From contig SLGL01000403.1 of assembly GCA_007123785.1 (NCBI GenBank), positions 1-6,491 on the forward strand: a DNA stretch of 6,491 nt, written 5' to 3'. Numbering within the stretch: position 1 is the stretch's first letter; every line of letters begins with the position of its first letter. The translations under genes and the position numbers were made by a program. Below are positions 1 through 6,127 of this stretch, piece by piece. This DNA is from Balneolaceae bacterium (lineage in GTDB: Bacteria; Bacteroidota; Rhodothermia; Balneolales; Balneolaceae). The notes below the pieces were generated by a model. That model worked only from the letters and a program-made list of their open reading frames with translations. It was not told the origin of the DNA and made no database searches.

Positions 1-1
1 G

Positions 2-1567
2 ACGAGGAATAAGTTCCTTCAACTTTGCACAAACTTTCCTGCCCTGGTAATAAGCCTTTTCCCGGTGCGTAATGCTGGAAAGTGCATCTACCGGTTCGCC
101 GTTCAGCAGTATATCTAAACGCACAAGGTTACCTTTTCTGTATTCAAGAAATTCATAATCGAGAGAAGCGTATCCGCGGGTGCCGCTCTTCAGCTTATCG
201 TAGAAATCGAACACCACTTCGGCCATGGGCAGTTCATAGGTGATTTCTACCCGGTTATTCTGCATAAAATGCTGATTTACATAGACTCCCCGCCGATCCT
301 GACAGAGCGACATAATGGGACCGATGTAATCAGCGGGAGTGATGATACTCGCCTTGATGTATGGCTCCCAAACAGTATTTACTTTTCCAGCATCGGGCAT
401 ATCACTGGGATTGTCCACTTTCACTCGTTCGCCCTCTTCGGTATCAATTTCGTAGCGAACGTTGGGTACAGTGGTTATAATATCAATGTTGAACTCACGA
501 TCGAGCCGTTCCTGAACTATTTCCATGTGCAGCAAACCCAGAAATCCCGCACGAAAACCAAAGCCTAACGCCCTGGAAGTTTCAGGCTGATAGGTGAGGG
601 AGGCATCGTTTAGCTGAAGTTTCTCAAGAGCTGATCTCAAATCTTCAAAATCCTCTGTCTGGGTTGGAAATATACCACTAAATACCATCGGTTTCACATC
701 TTTGTAACCGGGCACAGGTGTGTCTGCCCTGTTTTTTTGATGGGTGATGGTATCACCTACTTTGGCATCCTGCAGTGACTTCACACTGCCAATCACATAG
801 CCTACTTCACCGGCTTTCAGCTCCTTTGTCGGCTCCTGCTTCATCTTCAGATAACCAACTTCTTCAGCGTCATACTCTTTTTTGGTTGCCATAAACAGAA
901 TGCCGTCGCCCTTTTTGAGAACTCCCTCCATTACCCGTACATATGCAATGGAGCCCCGGTAGGTATTAAAAACAGAATCAAAAATGAGTGCTTTCAGAGG
1001 TTTCTCGTAATTTTGTGAGGGGGCTGGAACTTTTTCAACAATTTCTTCAAGTAGATCTTCCACTCCATCTCCGGTTTTCCCGGAAACCCTCAAAATATCC
1101 TCATAATCGCACCCGATCAGATCCACAATCTGTTGACCAACTCCCTCTGGATCGGCACCCGGAAGGTCTATTTTATTGAGCACCGGAATTATTTCAAGGC
1201 CCTGCTCTATGGCCTGGTAAAGGTTGGAAATCGTTTGTGCTTCAATCCCCTGGGCGGCATCAACCACCAGCAGCGCTCCCTCACATGCTTTTAATGCACG
1301 GGAAACTTCATATGCAAAATCCACATGCCCCGGAGTATCGATCAGATTATATATGTAAGTTTCACCGTTTGGCCGTTTATAATCCATACGGATGGCATGG
1401 CTCTTAATGGTTATGCCCCGCTCACGCTCCAGGTCCATGCTATCAAGAATCTGCTCCTGCATCTCTCTTTCACTAATGGCGCCCGTACGTTCCAGCAGCC
1501 TGTCAGCCAGTGTAGATTTACCATGGTCAATGTGAGCAATAATGCAGAAATTGCGAATATTATTCAT
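2..1567 (-). CDS. lepA: Elongation factor 4 (LepA), ribosomal back-translocase GTPase; C-terminus off the left edge
   Basis: Translational GTPase that binds the 70S ribosome and remodels stalled or mis-translocated complexes; it is also implicated in 30S biogenesis. Translating the minus strand from ATG at 1567 gives 522 residues without a stop. Visible motifs are the P-loop AHIDHGKST (residues 11-19), the switch I RGITI (50-54), the switch II DTPGHVDF (77-84) and the G4 box NKID (131-134). The EF4-specific middle and late blocks follow: LGFGFRAGFLGLLHMEIVQERL, YIGPIMSLCQDRRG and HREKAYYQGRK near the visible end. Family length is about 600 residues, so roughly 75-80 residues, most of the LepA-specific C-terminal domain, are missing because the window ends and not because the gene is broken. 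ATG 1567 is chosen because it places the P-loop at the usual distance from the N-terminus; no convincing Shine-Dalgarno precedes it. Divergent from the M14 peptidase gene. Identification is secure. Confidence 0.97.
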   Translation of the reverse strand, partial: MNNIRNFCIIAHIDHGKSTLADRLLERTGAISEREMQEQILDSMDLERERGITIKSHAIRMDYKRPNGETYIYNLIDTPGHVDFAYEVSRALKACEGALLVVDAAQGIEAQTISNLYQAIEQGLEIIPVLNKIDLPGADPEGVGQQIVDLIGCDYEDILRVSGKTGDGVEDLLEEIVEKVPAPSQNYEKPLKALIFDSVFNTYRGSIAYVRVMEGVLKKGDGILFMATKKEYDAEEVGYLKMKQEPTKELKAGEVGYVIGSVKSLQDAKVGDTITHQKNRADTPVPGYKDVKPMVFSGIFPTQTEDFEDLRSALEKLQLNDASLTYQPETSRALGFGFRAGFLGLLHMEIVQERLDREFNIDIITTVPNVRYEIDTEEGERVKVDNPSDMPDAGKVNTVWEPYIKASIITPADYIGPIMSLCQDRRGVYVNQHFMQNNRVEITYELPMAEVVFDFYDKLKSGTRGYASLDYEFLEYRKGNLVRLDILLNGEPVDALSSITHREKAYYQGRKVCAKLKELIPR

Positions 1568-1845
1568 GCGGATGATTACATAACTAAAAATGATTCAAGC
1601 TTTAAATATACAAATTCGAAACGCCCGTTGCATTTAAATGTTATTTGTTGGTTTTTACAATTCTATTGCCACAAACTGCTTAAAATGGCTGAATGAATCA
1701 CTCATAACCCTGTAAAATCTGACATTTTCTTGAGCTCGCTTTACATACTTCAATTTGACTGCTCACAAGGCAAAATTTTCCGTTCCGAACCGACAATTTT
1801 ACTCTATAAAACTGATATAGTCCATCAACAAAAACTTTTCCACTA
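1568..1845. promoter_or_regulatory. Divergent intergenic region between lepA and the M14 peptidase gene
   Basis: This 278-base AT-rich gap must hold the start signals of both outward-facing genes. On the minus strand TATATT (1610-1605) lies about 38 bases before the lepA ATG and could be a -10 element, but no good -35 is seen at the usual distance. On the plus strand TTGACT (1755-1760), TATAAA (1805-1810) and TATAGT (1816-1821) are promoter-like hexamers, but no pair has standard spacing. Neither start codon has a clear Shine-Dalgarno sequence, as is common in Bacteroidota-like genomes. No coding sequence, RNA gene or strong hairpin is seen. The promoter positions are guesses; only the divergent arrangement is certain. 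Confidence 0.4.
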
Positions 1846-4437
1846 ATGATAAAAAAGCACCTTTTAGCACTTTTATTTTTTACTGTCCTGCTTTTACCCG
1901 ATCAGCTACTGGCTCAGGTTAAACCCTTTGAAGAAGTTGTGGGACATAATATTGGCGAACGCATTACCCTGAGCCATCAGATCCTTGACTATCTCCGCTA
2001 TCTTGAAGAAGCCTCCGACAGAGTTGTACTTCAGGAAATCGGCACCACTTTCGACAACCGCCTGCAGATTGCCGCCATTCTCACCTCTCCCGAAAATCAC
2101 ATCCGGCTGGATGAGATCCGGGAGAATGCCGGTCGGCTGAATGATCCAAGAATCACCAGCCGGACTGAAGCAGATCAGATCATCGAAAGCCAGCCAGCTG
2201 TGCTCTACCTCGGAGGCTCCATACACGGGTTTGAACTCTCAGGAACCGAAGGTGTGCTGAAAATACTTGAGCATTACACAACCAGCAACGATCCCGAAAC
2301 TCTCGAAGAACTCAAAAACACACTGATGGTTGTTGATCCGGTTATAAACTCCGACGGTCGTGATGCATTCGCCACGTTTAATCACCAGCACAGGGGACGC
2401 GAAGCAAACCCCGACCTGGCTGACTGGTCGAACGATTTCACATCCTGGGACGGACTCAAATACCGTACCAGTCACTACTTTTTTGACCTGAACCGCGACT
2501 GGTTTGCCCATACTCATCCCGAAACCCGTAACCGTGCTGCAATTCTGCAGGAATGGAGACCTCAGGCTGGTGTGGATGCCCACGAAATGGGTTCTGAGCG
2601 GGAATTTTATTTTGACCCACCCACAGACCCTGTCTCTCCTTTATTTCCCGAATACACCTCAAAATGGTTCAAAGAGTATGGCCGTGCCTACGCCGATGCA
2701 TTTGACCGGGAAAATATCGAATATACCAAGCGAGAAATTTTCAATTACTTCTATCCCGCCTATTTCACTTCTTATATGACCTACCAGGGTGCAGTTGGCA
2801 TGCTGTACGAGCAGGGATCATCCCGTGGATTTGCATGGCGTCTTTCCGACGGAACCGTACGCACACTGGCCGATGGAGCCTTTAACCAGTACACGGCGTT
2901 CCGGGCCATGATTCAACTTTCCAGTGAACGGCGTGCCGAACTCCTGAATGACTATTTTGAGGCCAACACCAGCGCCATCGTAAGTGAAAATGAAGTCTTG
3001 CCCCGCTATCTGATTAAACCAGTTGGCGATCCGAATCTTGTAAGTGAAGCAGTAAACCTGCTGATGAGAAGCGGTGTGGAAGTACAGCGGCTCACATCCA
3101 ATGTCACCCTTCAAAATGTGTCTGACCGCACTGGTACTGGCGTTGGAAGCCAAACTTTCGAAACCGGAACGTACCTGATTGAAGCTGCCCAGCCACGAAT
3201 GGCGTTTATCCGAAACCTTCTTGATCCGCACATCTCCATCCCCGAAGATTTTCTCGAAGAAGCCAGGCAGCGGGTTGATCGCGGTGAGAATCCCAGATTT
3301 TACGACATAACCTCATGGTCACTGCCACTTCTGTTTAATCTGGAGGGCTATAGCACCAGTCACAGCCGCTCTATTTCCGCAGAACAGGTAATGGAGCCGG
3401 TTTCAAACCCGGGAAACATGACAGGCGAAATCGCGGATTATGCTTACCTGATTGACGGAAGCCATGCGGCAGCACTCTCTACAGTGATTCCACTGCGCGA
3501 AAAAGGAATCCGTCTCCACATCATCTACCGGCCCACCCGAATTGACGGGCGCCATTACAGCTCCGGAACACTGGTGGTCCGTACAGACGGAAAAGGCGAA
3601 TACGTACATGAAGTGCTCAGTGAACTGGCTGAAAAATATGATCTTGCTGTAGATGCAGTTCACTCAGGGCGGGCCGACGAGGGTTATCCTCCTCTTGGTA
3701 CGATACAGGGAAATCGCATAAATAAACCGGCAATTGCACTGCTGGGTAATTACCCGGTATCTGGCTATTCATTCGGGTGGGCCTGGCATACGCTCGACCG
3801 GCAGTACGAAATCCCGCACACCATCATCAACACTACCAAAATCGCCTCTACACCAATGGAACGGTTTGATGTTTTAATTATCCCCGAATCCCCAAATAAT
3901 CGTGAAATGCGCCGCTACCTTGATGATTCAGGAGTAGAACGCATTCAGCAGTGGGTACGTGATGGCGGCACTCTTGTCACCATAGGCTCAGGCACCGAAT
4001 TCATGCGAAGTATACTGGAACTCGGCGACCTTGAAACCTGGTACGATGATGAAGATAACGAGGATGCCCAGCGGGTAACCGTTCCCGGTGCATTTGTGAG
4101 AACCGAACTCGACCGTGAAGAATGGCTGGTATCGGGATACGACAGCGATCTGCCGGTACTCATCAATTCAAACCGGCTCTACCGGGCTCCCGGCAGTGAA
4201 AATAACCCGTCCCGTCGAACTCCCGTAAAAATAGCAGGTGGCGATGACTTCCGAATTGCCGGCCATATGTGGGAAGAAAACCTGGAGAGCCTGCCCGGAA
4301 GCGTGTTTCTCTACGAGCAGCGTATCGGTTCAGGAAGGGTCATCTCCTTCGCTGAAGATGTAAACTTCCGGGGCTACTGGCGGGGAATTGACCGCCTTTT
4401 TCTGAATGCTGTTATCCTTGGCCCCAGCGCACCATAA
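1846..4437 (+). CDS. Secreted M14-family zinc carboxypeptidase-like protein with C-terminal glutamine-amidotransferase-like domain
   Basis: Predicted exported metallopeptidase of 863 residues, acting outside the cytoplasm. Residues 1-24 form a signal peptide (two Lys at 3-4, a Leu/Phe-rich core, ending LLAQ). The M14 catalytic domain spans about 35-370. The zinc ligands are HGFE (H127, E130) and H246 in VDAHEMG; the substrate-binding pair is in DLNRDW (N216, R217); the likely general base is E322 in LYEQGSSRG. A middle region (about 380-620) carries GTYLIEAAQP (441-450) and FYDITSWSLPLLF (485-497), blocks I recognise from the large bacterial members of M14. The C-terminal part (about 627-860) has a class I glutamine-amidotransferase/DJ-1-like pattern: a beta strand IALLG, then FDVLIIPE, then a GGTLVTIGSG elbow. 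A Cys nucleophile is absent from that elbow, so this domain is probably structural or ligand-binding. The 863-residue length suits this subgroup. No sorting domain for type IX secretion is obvious at the C-terminus. It appears monocistronic, with a hairpin downstream. Substrate is unknown; family assignment is strong. Confidence 0.9.
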   Translation: MIKKHLLALLFFTVLLLPDQLLAQVKPFEEVVGHNIGERITLSHQILDYLRYLEEASDRVVLQEIGTTFDNRLQIAAILTSPENHIRLDEIRENAGRLNDPRITSRTEADQIIESQPAVLYLGGSIHGFELSGTEGVLKILEHYTTSNDPETLEELKNTLMVVDPVINSDGRDAFATFNHQHRGREANPDLADWSNDFTSWDGLKYRTSHYFFDLNRDWFAHTHPETRNRAAILQEWRPQAGVDAHEMGSEREFYFDPPTDPVSPLFPEYTSKWFKEYGRAYADAFDRENIEYTKREIFNYFYPAYFTSYMTYQGAVGMLYEQGSSRGFAWRLSDGTVRTLADGAFNQYTAFRAMIQLSSERRAELLNDYFEANTSAIVSENEVLPRYLIKPVGDPNLVSEAVNLLMRSGVEVQRLTSNVTLQNVSDRTGTGVGSQTFETGTYLIEAAQPRMAFIRNLLDPHISIPEDFLEEARQRVDRGENPRFYDITSWSLPLLFNLEGYSTSHSRSISAEQVMEPVSNPGNMTGEIADYAYLIDGSHAAALSTVIPLREKGIRLHIIYRPTRIDGRHYSSGTLVVRTDGKGEYVHEVLSELAEKYDLAVDAVHSGRADEGYPPLGTIQGNRINKPAIALLGNYPVSGYSFGWAWHTLDRQYEIPHTIINTTKIASTPMERFDVLIIPESPNNREMRRYLDDSGVERIQQWVRDGGTLVTIGSGTEFMRSILELGDLETWYDDEDNEDAQRVTVPGAFVRTELDREEWLVSGYDSDLPVLINSNRLYRAPGSENNPSRRTPVKIAGGDDFRIAGHMWEENLESLPGSVFLYEQRIGSGRVISFAEDVNFRGYWRGIDRLFLNAVILGPSAP

Positions 4438-4477
4438 TTTTTTGAATAATGTAGAATCGATGAATGACAACGACATA

Positions 4478-4517
4478 AACAACCTGCCAGGGCCCGGCAG
4501 GTCCTGGCAGAGTTGTT
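4478..4517. terminator. Long imperfect hairpin between convergent genes, possible bidirectional terminator or small palindromic repeat
   Basis: Left arm 4478-4491 (AACAACCTGCCAGG) pairs with right arm 4503-4517, giving 14 base pairs with one bulged A at 4511 and an 11-base loop. It lies 41 bases after the peptidase stop and 88 bases beyond the stop of the convergent small gene, so it is well placed to end transcription from both sides. Against a classical intrinsic terminator, neither flank has a proper T run. A second, mutually exclusive fold exists (4483-4488 with 4496-4501). It could instead be a copy of a dispersed palindromic intergenic element. Confidence 0.45.
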
Positions 4518-4604
4518 GGTTTGGTGATTGATTAATTTTAATGTGCTTCTCGGCAAAGCATCGCGAATATGTCAGAAATCCGTCGTTTTATCTTTGACAA
4601 GTCA

Positions 4605-4850
4605 CTACTCTTCAACAGGACTCAGCATTTCTACATGAAACCGGAATGCTTCATCTTCAAGCGACATTGTGTCATAAATCTCGAGTATCAGTTCAAACAC
4701 CACATCGGTATCTCCCTTTATGCTTGTTGAGAGATAGTTTACATCCACCTCAACATCGTGCTGGGCCACAAATTCAATCAAATCCTGAACTTTGTCTTTG
4801 GGATGGTCGGTATAGAGCGGAATGTATGTCAGTTGAGCAATCGTCTTCAT
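4605..4850 (-). CDS. Small YkoF/MTH1187-like putative thiamine-binding protein
   Basis: 81-residue protein without signal peptide or membrane segment, so probably cytoplasmic. The pattern is a first strand AQLTYIPLYT (about 5-14), a helix DKVQDLIEFVAQ, a strand VEVDVNYLSTSIKGD (about 33-47), a second helix VVFELILEIYDTM and a final strand FRFHVEML. This beta-alpha-beta-beta-alpha-beta order, with the central STSIKGD segment (compare STQ/GTxIEGD in relatives), fits the small thiamine-binding domain family that includes YkoF and MTH1187/YqgV. Those proteins bind thiamine or its pyrimidine moiety; the exact physiological role is mostly unsettled. The stop at 4605-4607 is followed by an in-frame TGA. 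The start is the ATG at 4850, with an exact TATAAT only eight bases upstream. No thiamine synthesis or transport gene is in the window to support the role. The gene is divergent from the DUF4382 lipoprotein. The reading frame is credible; the binding function is inferred from pattern only. Confidence 0.7.
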   Translation of the reverse strand: MKTIAQLTYIPLYTDHPKDKVQDLIEFVAQHDVEVDVNYLSTSIKGDTDVVFELILEIYDTMSLEDEAFRFHVEMLSPVEE

Positions 4851-4955
4851 AAAAACTCATTATATTTTGATGTCAGTTTATTGGGAAACAAATCGTTACA
4901 GTTGTAATTAAAGAGTGTACATATACTAAAATACTCAAAATGAATCTTCACAGTT
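4851..4955. promoter_or_regulatory. Divergent intergenic region with a TTACA-GT-TGTAA inverted repeat
   Basis: The 105-base gap separates two outward-facing genes. At its centre lies TTACAGTTGTAA (4896-4907), two perfect 5-base arms around GT, a size and position suitable for a dimeric repressor or activator. On the plus strand TATACT (4922-4927) and TAAAAT (4927-4932) are possible -10 elements for the lipoprotein gene, but neither has a good -35 at normal spacing. No Shine-Dalgarno is seen before ATG 4956. Regulator unknown. Confidence 0.3.
4859..4887 (-). promoter_or_regulatory. Candidate promoter of the thiamine-binding-like gene, close to the start codon
   Basis: On the minus strand an exact TATAAT (4864-4859) is preceded, after a 17-base spacer, by TTCCCA (4887-4882), which matches four of six bases of the TTGACA consensus. 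The -10 element ends only eight bases before the ATG at 4850, so a start from it would give an almost leaderless transcript. In an AT-rich gap an exact -10 can occur by chance, so confidence is low. Confidence 0.3.
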
Positions 4956-5750
4956 ATGAAAATTTTAAAAACAATACTTTTTCTATTAGCCAGCTCGCTC
5001 ATTTTTTATAGTTGCGACAGTACTTCAAGCGATTCTGAGCTTGGAACCATGCAGGTTCTTTTGACTGACGCGCCGGGAAATTATGATCATGTTTATATCG
5101 ATATTCGTGAAGCGCGTATCCATCATAGCAGTGATGCTGAAGACGGCGAAAGCGGATGGATTGACCTTGACATTGAACCCGGGATCTACGACCTGCTGGA
5201 ACTCACAAATGGCCGCTATGAAATACTCGGTGAAATAGACCTGGAACCAGGCCGATATAACCAAATGCGGCTGATTCTTGGTGATCAAAACGAAGTGGTT
5301 ATTGACGGCACAACTCATTCACTCATGACCCCGAGCGCCCAGCAATCCGGCCTAAAACTCAACATCCACGCTGATATTGAAGGTGGAGAGATGTACACTC
5401 TTTTGCTTGATTTCGATGCAAATAAATCGATTGTCCACGCAGGTCAGTCAGGAAATATTATCCTGAAACCGGTTATCCGTACCGTTCGCCTTGAACAGAC
5501 CGGCACGATTGAAGGTACCATCGAACCGGCTGAGGCCCTCCCCTGGGTTTACGCCATCGCCGGGCAGGACACGGTTAGAGGCACCCGTGCCGATACGGAC
5601 GGTGATTTCAGGCTGATCGGTTTGCCTTCGGACACATATCAGTTATCCATCATCCCGACCCATGAAGATTACAACACTGCAGTGGTATCCGGTGTGGAGG
5701 TAACGGTCGGTGAAACAACCGAAATGGGCACCATCACAATCGAAAATTGA
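4956..5750 (+). CDS. DUF4382 lipoprotein with C-terminal carboxypeptidase-regulatory-like domain
   Basis: 264-residue predicted lipoprotein of unknown function. The N-terminus has two Lys (2, 5), a hydrophobic core and a lipid-attachment Cys at 20 (IFYSC), a loose lipobox of the sort common in Bacteroidota, followed by a Ser/Asp-rich linker. Residues about 31-178 match the DUF4382 pattern: VLLTDAPGNYDHVYIDI, then GWIDL, YDLLELTNG, LEPGRYNQMRLIL, the conserved block SAQQSGLKL, then LDFDANKSIV and ILKPVIR. Residues about 183-262 look like a carboxypeptidase-regulatory/transthyretin-type beta sandwich (GTIEGTIEP, ADTDGDFRLIGLPSDTYQLSI, VTVGETTEMGTITI). Such sandwiches often serve in binding or as spacers, so a cell-surface or periplasmic binding role is plausible but not shown. 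The gene stands alone, ending 26 bases before a strong terminator. It is not known to act with the neighbouring M14 peptidase. Confidence 0.9.
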   Translation: MKILKTILFLLASSLIFYSCDSTSSDSELGTMQVLLTDAPGNYDHVYIDIREARIHHSSDAEDGESGWIDLDIEPGIYDLLELTNGRYEILGEIDLEPGRYNQMRLILGDQNEVVIDGTTHSLMTPSAQQSGLKLNIHADIEGGEMYTLLLDFDANKSIVHAGQSGNIILKPVIRTVRLEQTGTIEGTIEPAEALPWVYAIAGQDTVRGTRADTDGDFRLIGLPSDTYQLSIIPTHEDYNTAVVSGVEVTVGETTEMGTITIEN

Positions 5751-5776
5751 TCAAAAATTTATTTATACATTTTCAG

Positions 5777-5810
5777 AAGCCCGGACCCACATCCGGGCTT
5801 TTTTTATTTT
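5777..5810 (+). terminator. Intrinsic terminator of the DUF4382 lipoprotein gene
   Basis: A perfect 9-base-pair stem, AAGCCCGGA (5777-5785) with TCCGGGCTT (5792-5800), closes a 6-base loop and runs into a T tract from 5799 to 5805, then ATTTT. It begins 26 bases after the TGA stop. This is a textbook Rho-independent terminator on the plus strand, and it isolates the downstream dioxygenase region from read-through. Confidence 0.93.
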
Positions 5811-5963
5811 GTTCTTGCCCTATAAACTAAAAAGGTGAATACTGCTTTTTCAGTAGTGCCAAAAAAGAAGACAACCCGATTTTTCTTAACATCTTCGTTC
5901 GATTATGGAGTTTGGAGTATGTTGTAAGTGAACATTACATGTTGACATCAAACAACTTTTTCA

Positions 5964-6085
5964 ATGTCTCCTGAAACTAAAACACTTTGGAAAATTGACC
6001 CGACCCATTCGGAAGTACAATTTATTTCGTAACCACAATCATCAAATTGATATATATCAAAGGAACCAGTCGTGAAGTTTATTAG
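5964..6085 (+). pseudogene. Remnant of a yceI-like gene, internally deleted and frameshifted
   Basis: YceI-family proteins are small lipocalin-like beta barrels that bind isoprenoid or polyprenyl-type lipids. From ATG 5964 there are 22 codons ending at TAA 6030-6032. They read ETKTLWKIDPTHSEVQF, which fits the family's N-terminal signature (W-x-IDP-x-HS-x-V-x-F) closely, then stop. In another frame, 6056-6079 reads IKGTSREV, matching the conserved mid-domain block (LTIKGxTxxV) that normally lies roughly 80-100 residues further on, followed by TAG at 6083-6085. The simplest reading is that most of the domain was deleted and the frame lost. An intact family member has about 170-200 residues. 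The first match is strong, the second short and could be chance. The location just before a ring-cleaving dioxygenase fits a former two-gene locus. Confidence 0.6.
6047..6060. promoter_or_regulatory. Perfect 14-base palindrome, candidate operator
   Basis: TTGATATATATCAA is its own reverse complement and lies 67 bases before the dioxygenase start. The half-site TTGAT and the length suit a dimeric winged-helix regulator such as a MarR-family protein, known to control related dioxygenases in other bacteria. It partly overlaps the yceI remnant, so chance in AT-rich DNA cannot be excluded. Confidence 0.35.
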
Positions 6086-6098
6086 TTTAATATTAAAC
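6085..6098. promoter_or_regulatory. Second perfect 14-base palindrome, candidate operator of the dioxygenase gene
   Basis: GTTTAATATTAAAC is its own reverse complement and ends 29 bases before the dioxygenase ATG, where a bound repressor would block the promoter or leader. Its centre is 38 bases from that of the first palindrome. The two differ in sequence, so they need not bind the same protein. The regulator is not in the window. Confidence 0.4.
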
Positions 6099-6127
6099 AA
6101 ATAACATTGAGTTTAAATCAGATAATT

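Larger units (their letters stand above)
5811..6127. other. 317-base region without an intact gene; holds a yceI remnant and several small palindromes
   Basis: No complete gene of credible length is present on either strand. The left part (5811-5920) shows nothing I can assign beyond a weak 5-base-pair hairpin. The right part (5921-6127) holds an inverted repeat TGTAA-N7-TTACA (5923-5939), a near-palindrome TTGACATCAA (5942-5951), a broken yceI-like gene (5964-6085), and two perfect 14-base palindromes (6047-6060, 6085-6098). It must also hold the promoter of the dioxygenase, but no standard -35/-10 pair is recognisable. Confidence 0.6.

Noticed and set aside
269..568. Plus-strand 99-codon open frame
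   Set aside because: It lies wholly inside lepA on the opposite strand, whose protein matches EF4 throughout; the plus-strand product resembles nothing.
1631..1640. 10-base palindrome CATTTAAATG in the lepA/peptidase gap
   Set aside because: Short and AT-rich; expected often by chance, with no second copy nearby.
1325..1696. Plus-strand 123-codon open frame crossing the lepA start into the intergenic region
   Set aside because: Most of it is antisense to the lepA GTPase domain, and the product shows no domain, signal peptide or family pattern.
2818..3231. Minus-strand 137-codon open frame
   Set aside because: Fully antisense to the M14 peptidase gene, which has continuous family similarity across this span; several other antisense frames in 1906-4166 were dismissed for the same reason.
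4646..4852. Plus-strand 68-codon open frame opposite the thiamine-binding-like gene
   Set aside because: The minus-strand frame gives a regular alpha/beta pattern with a recognisable family look; the plus-strand product is low-complexity and lacks any motif.
5840..5855. Small hairpin TACTG-CTTTTT-CAGTA
   Set aside because: Only five base pairs, with no T tract placed after it; too weak to call a terminator or regulator site.
5827..5892. Minus-strand 21-codon frame (starts MLRKIGLSSFL)
   Set aside because: Very short, no ribosome binding site and no recognised similarity; not supportable as a gene.
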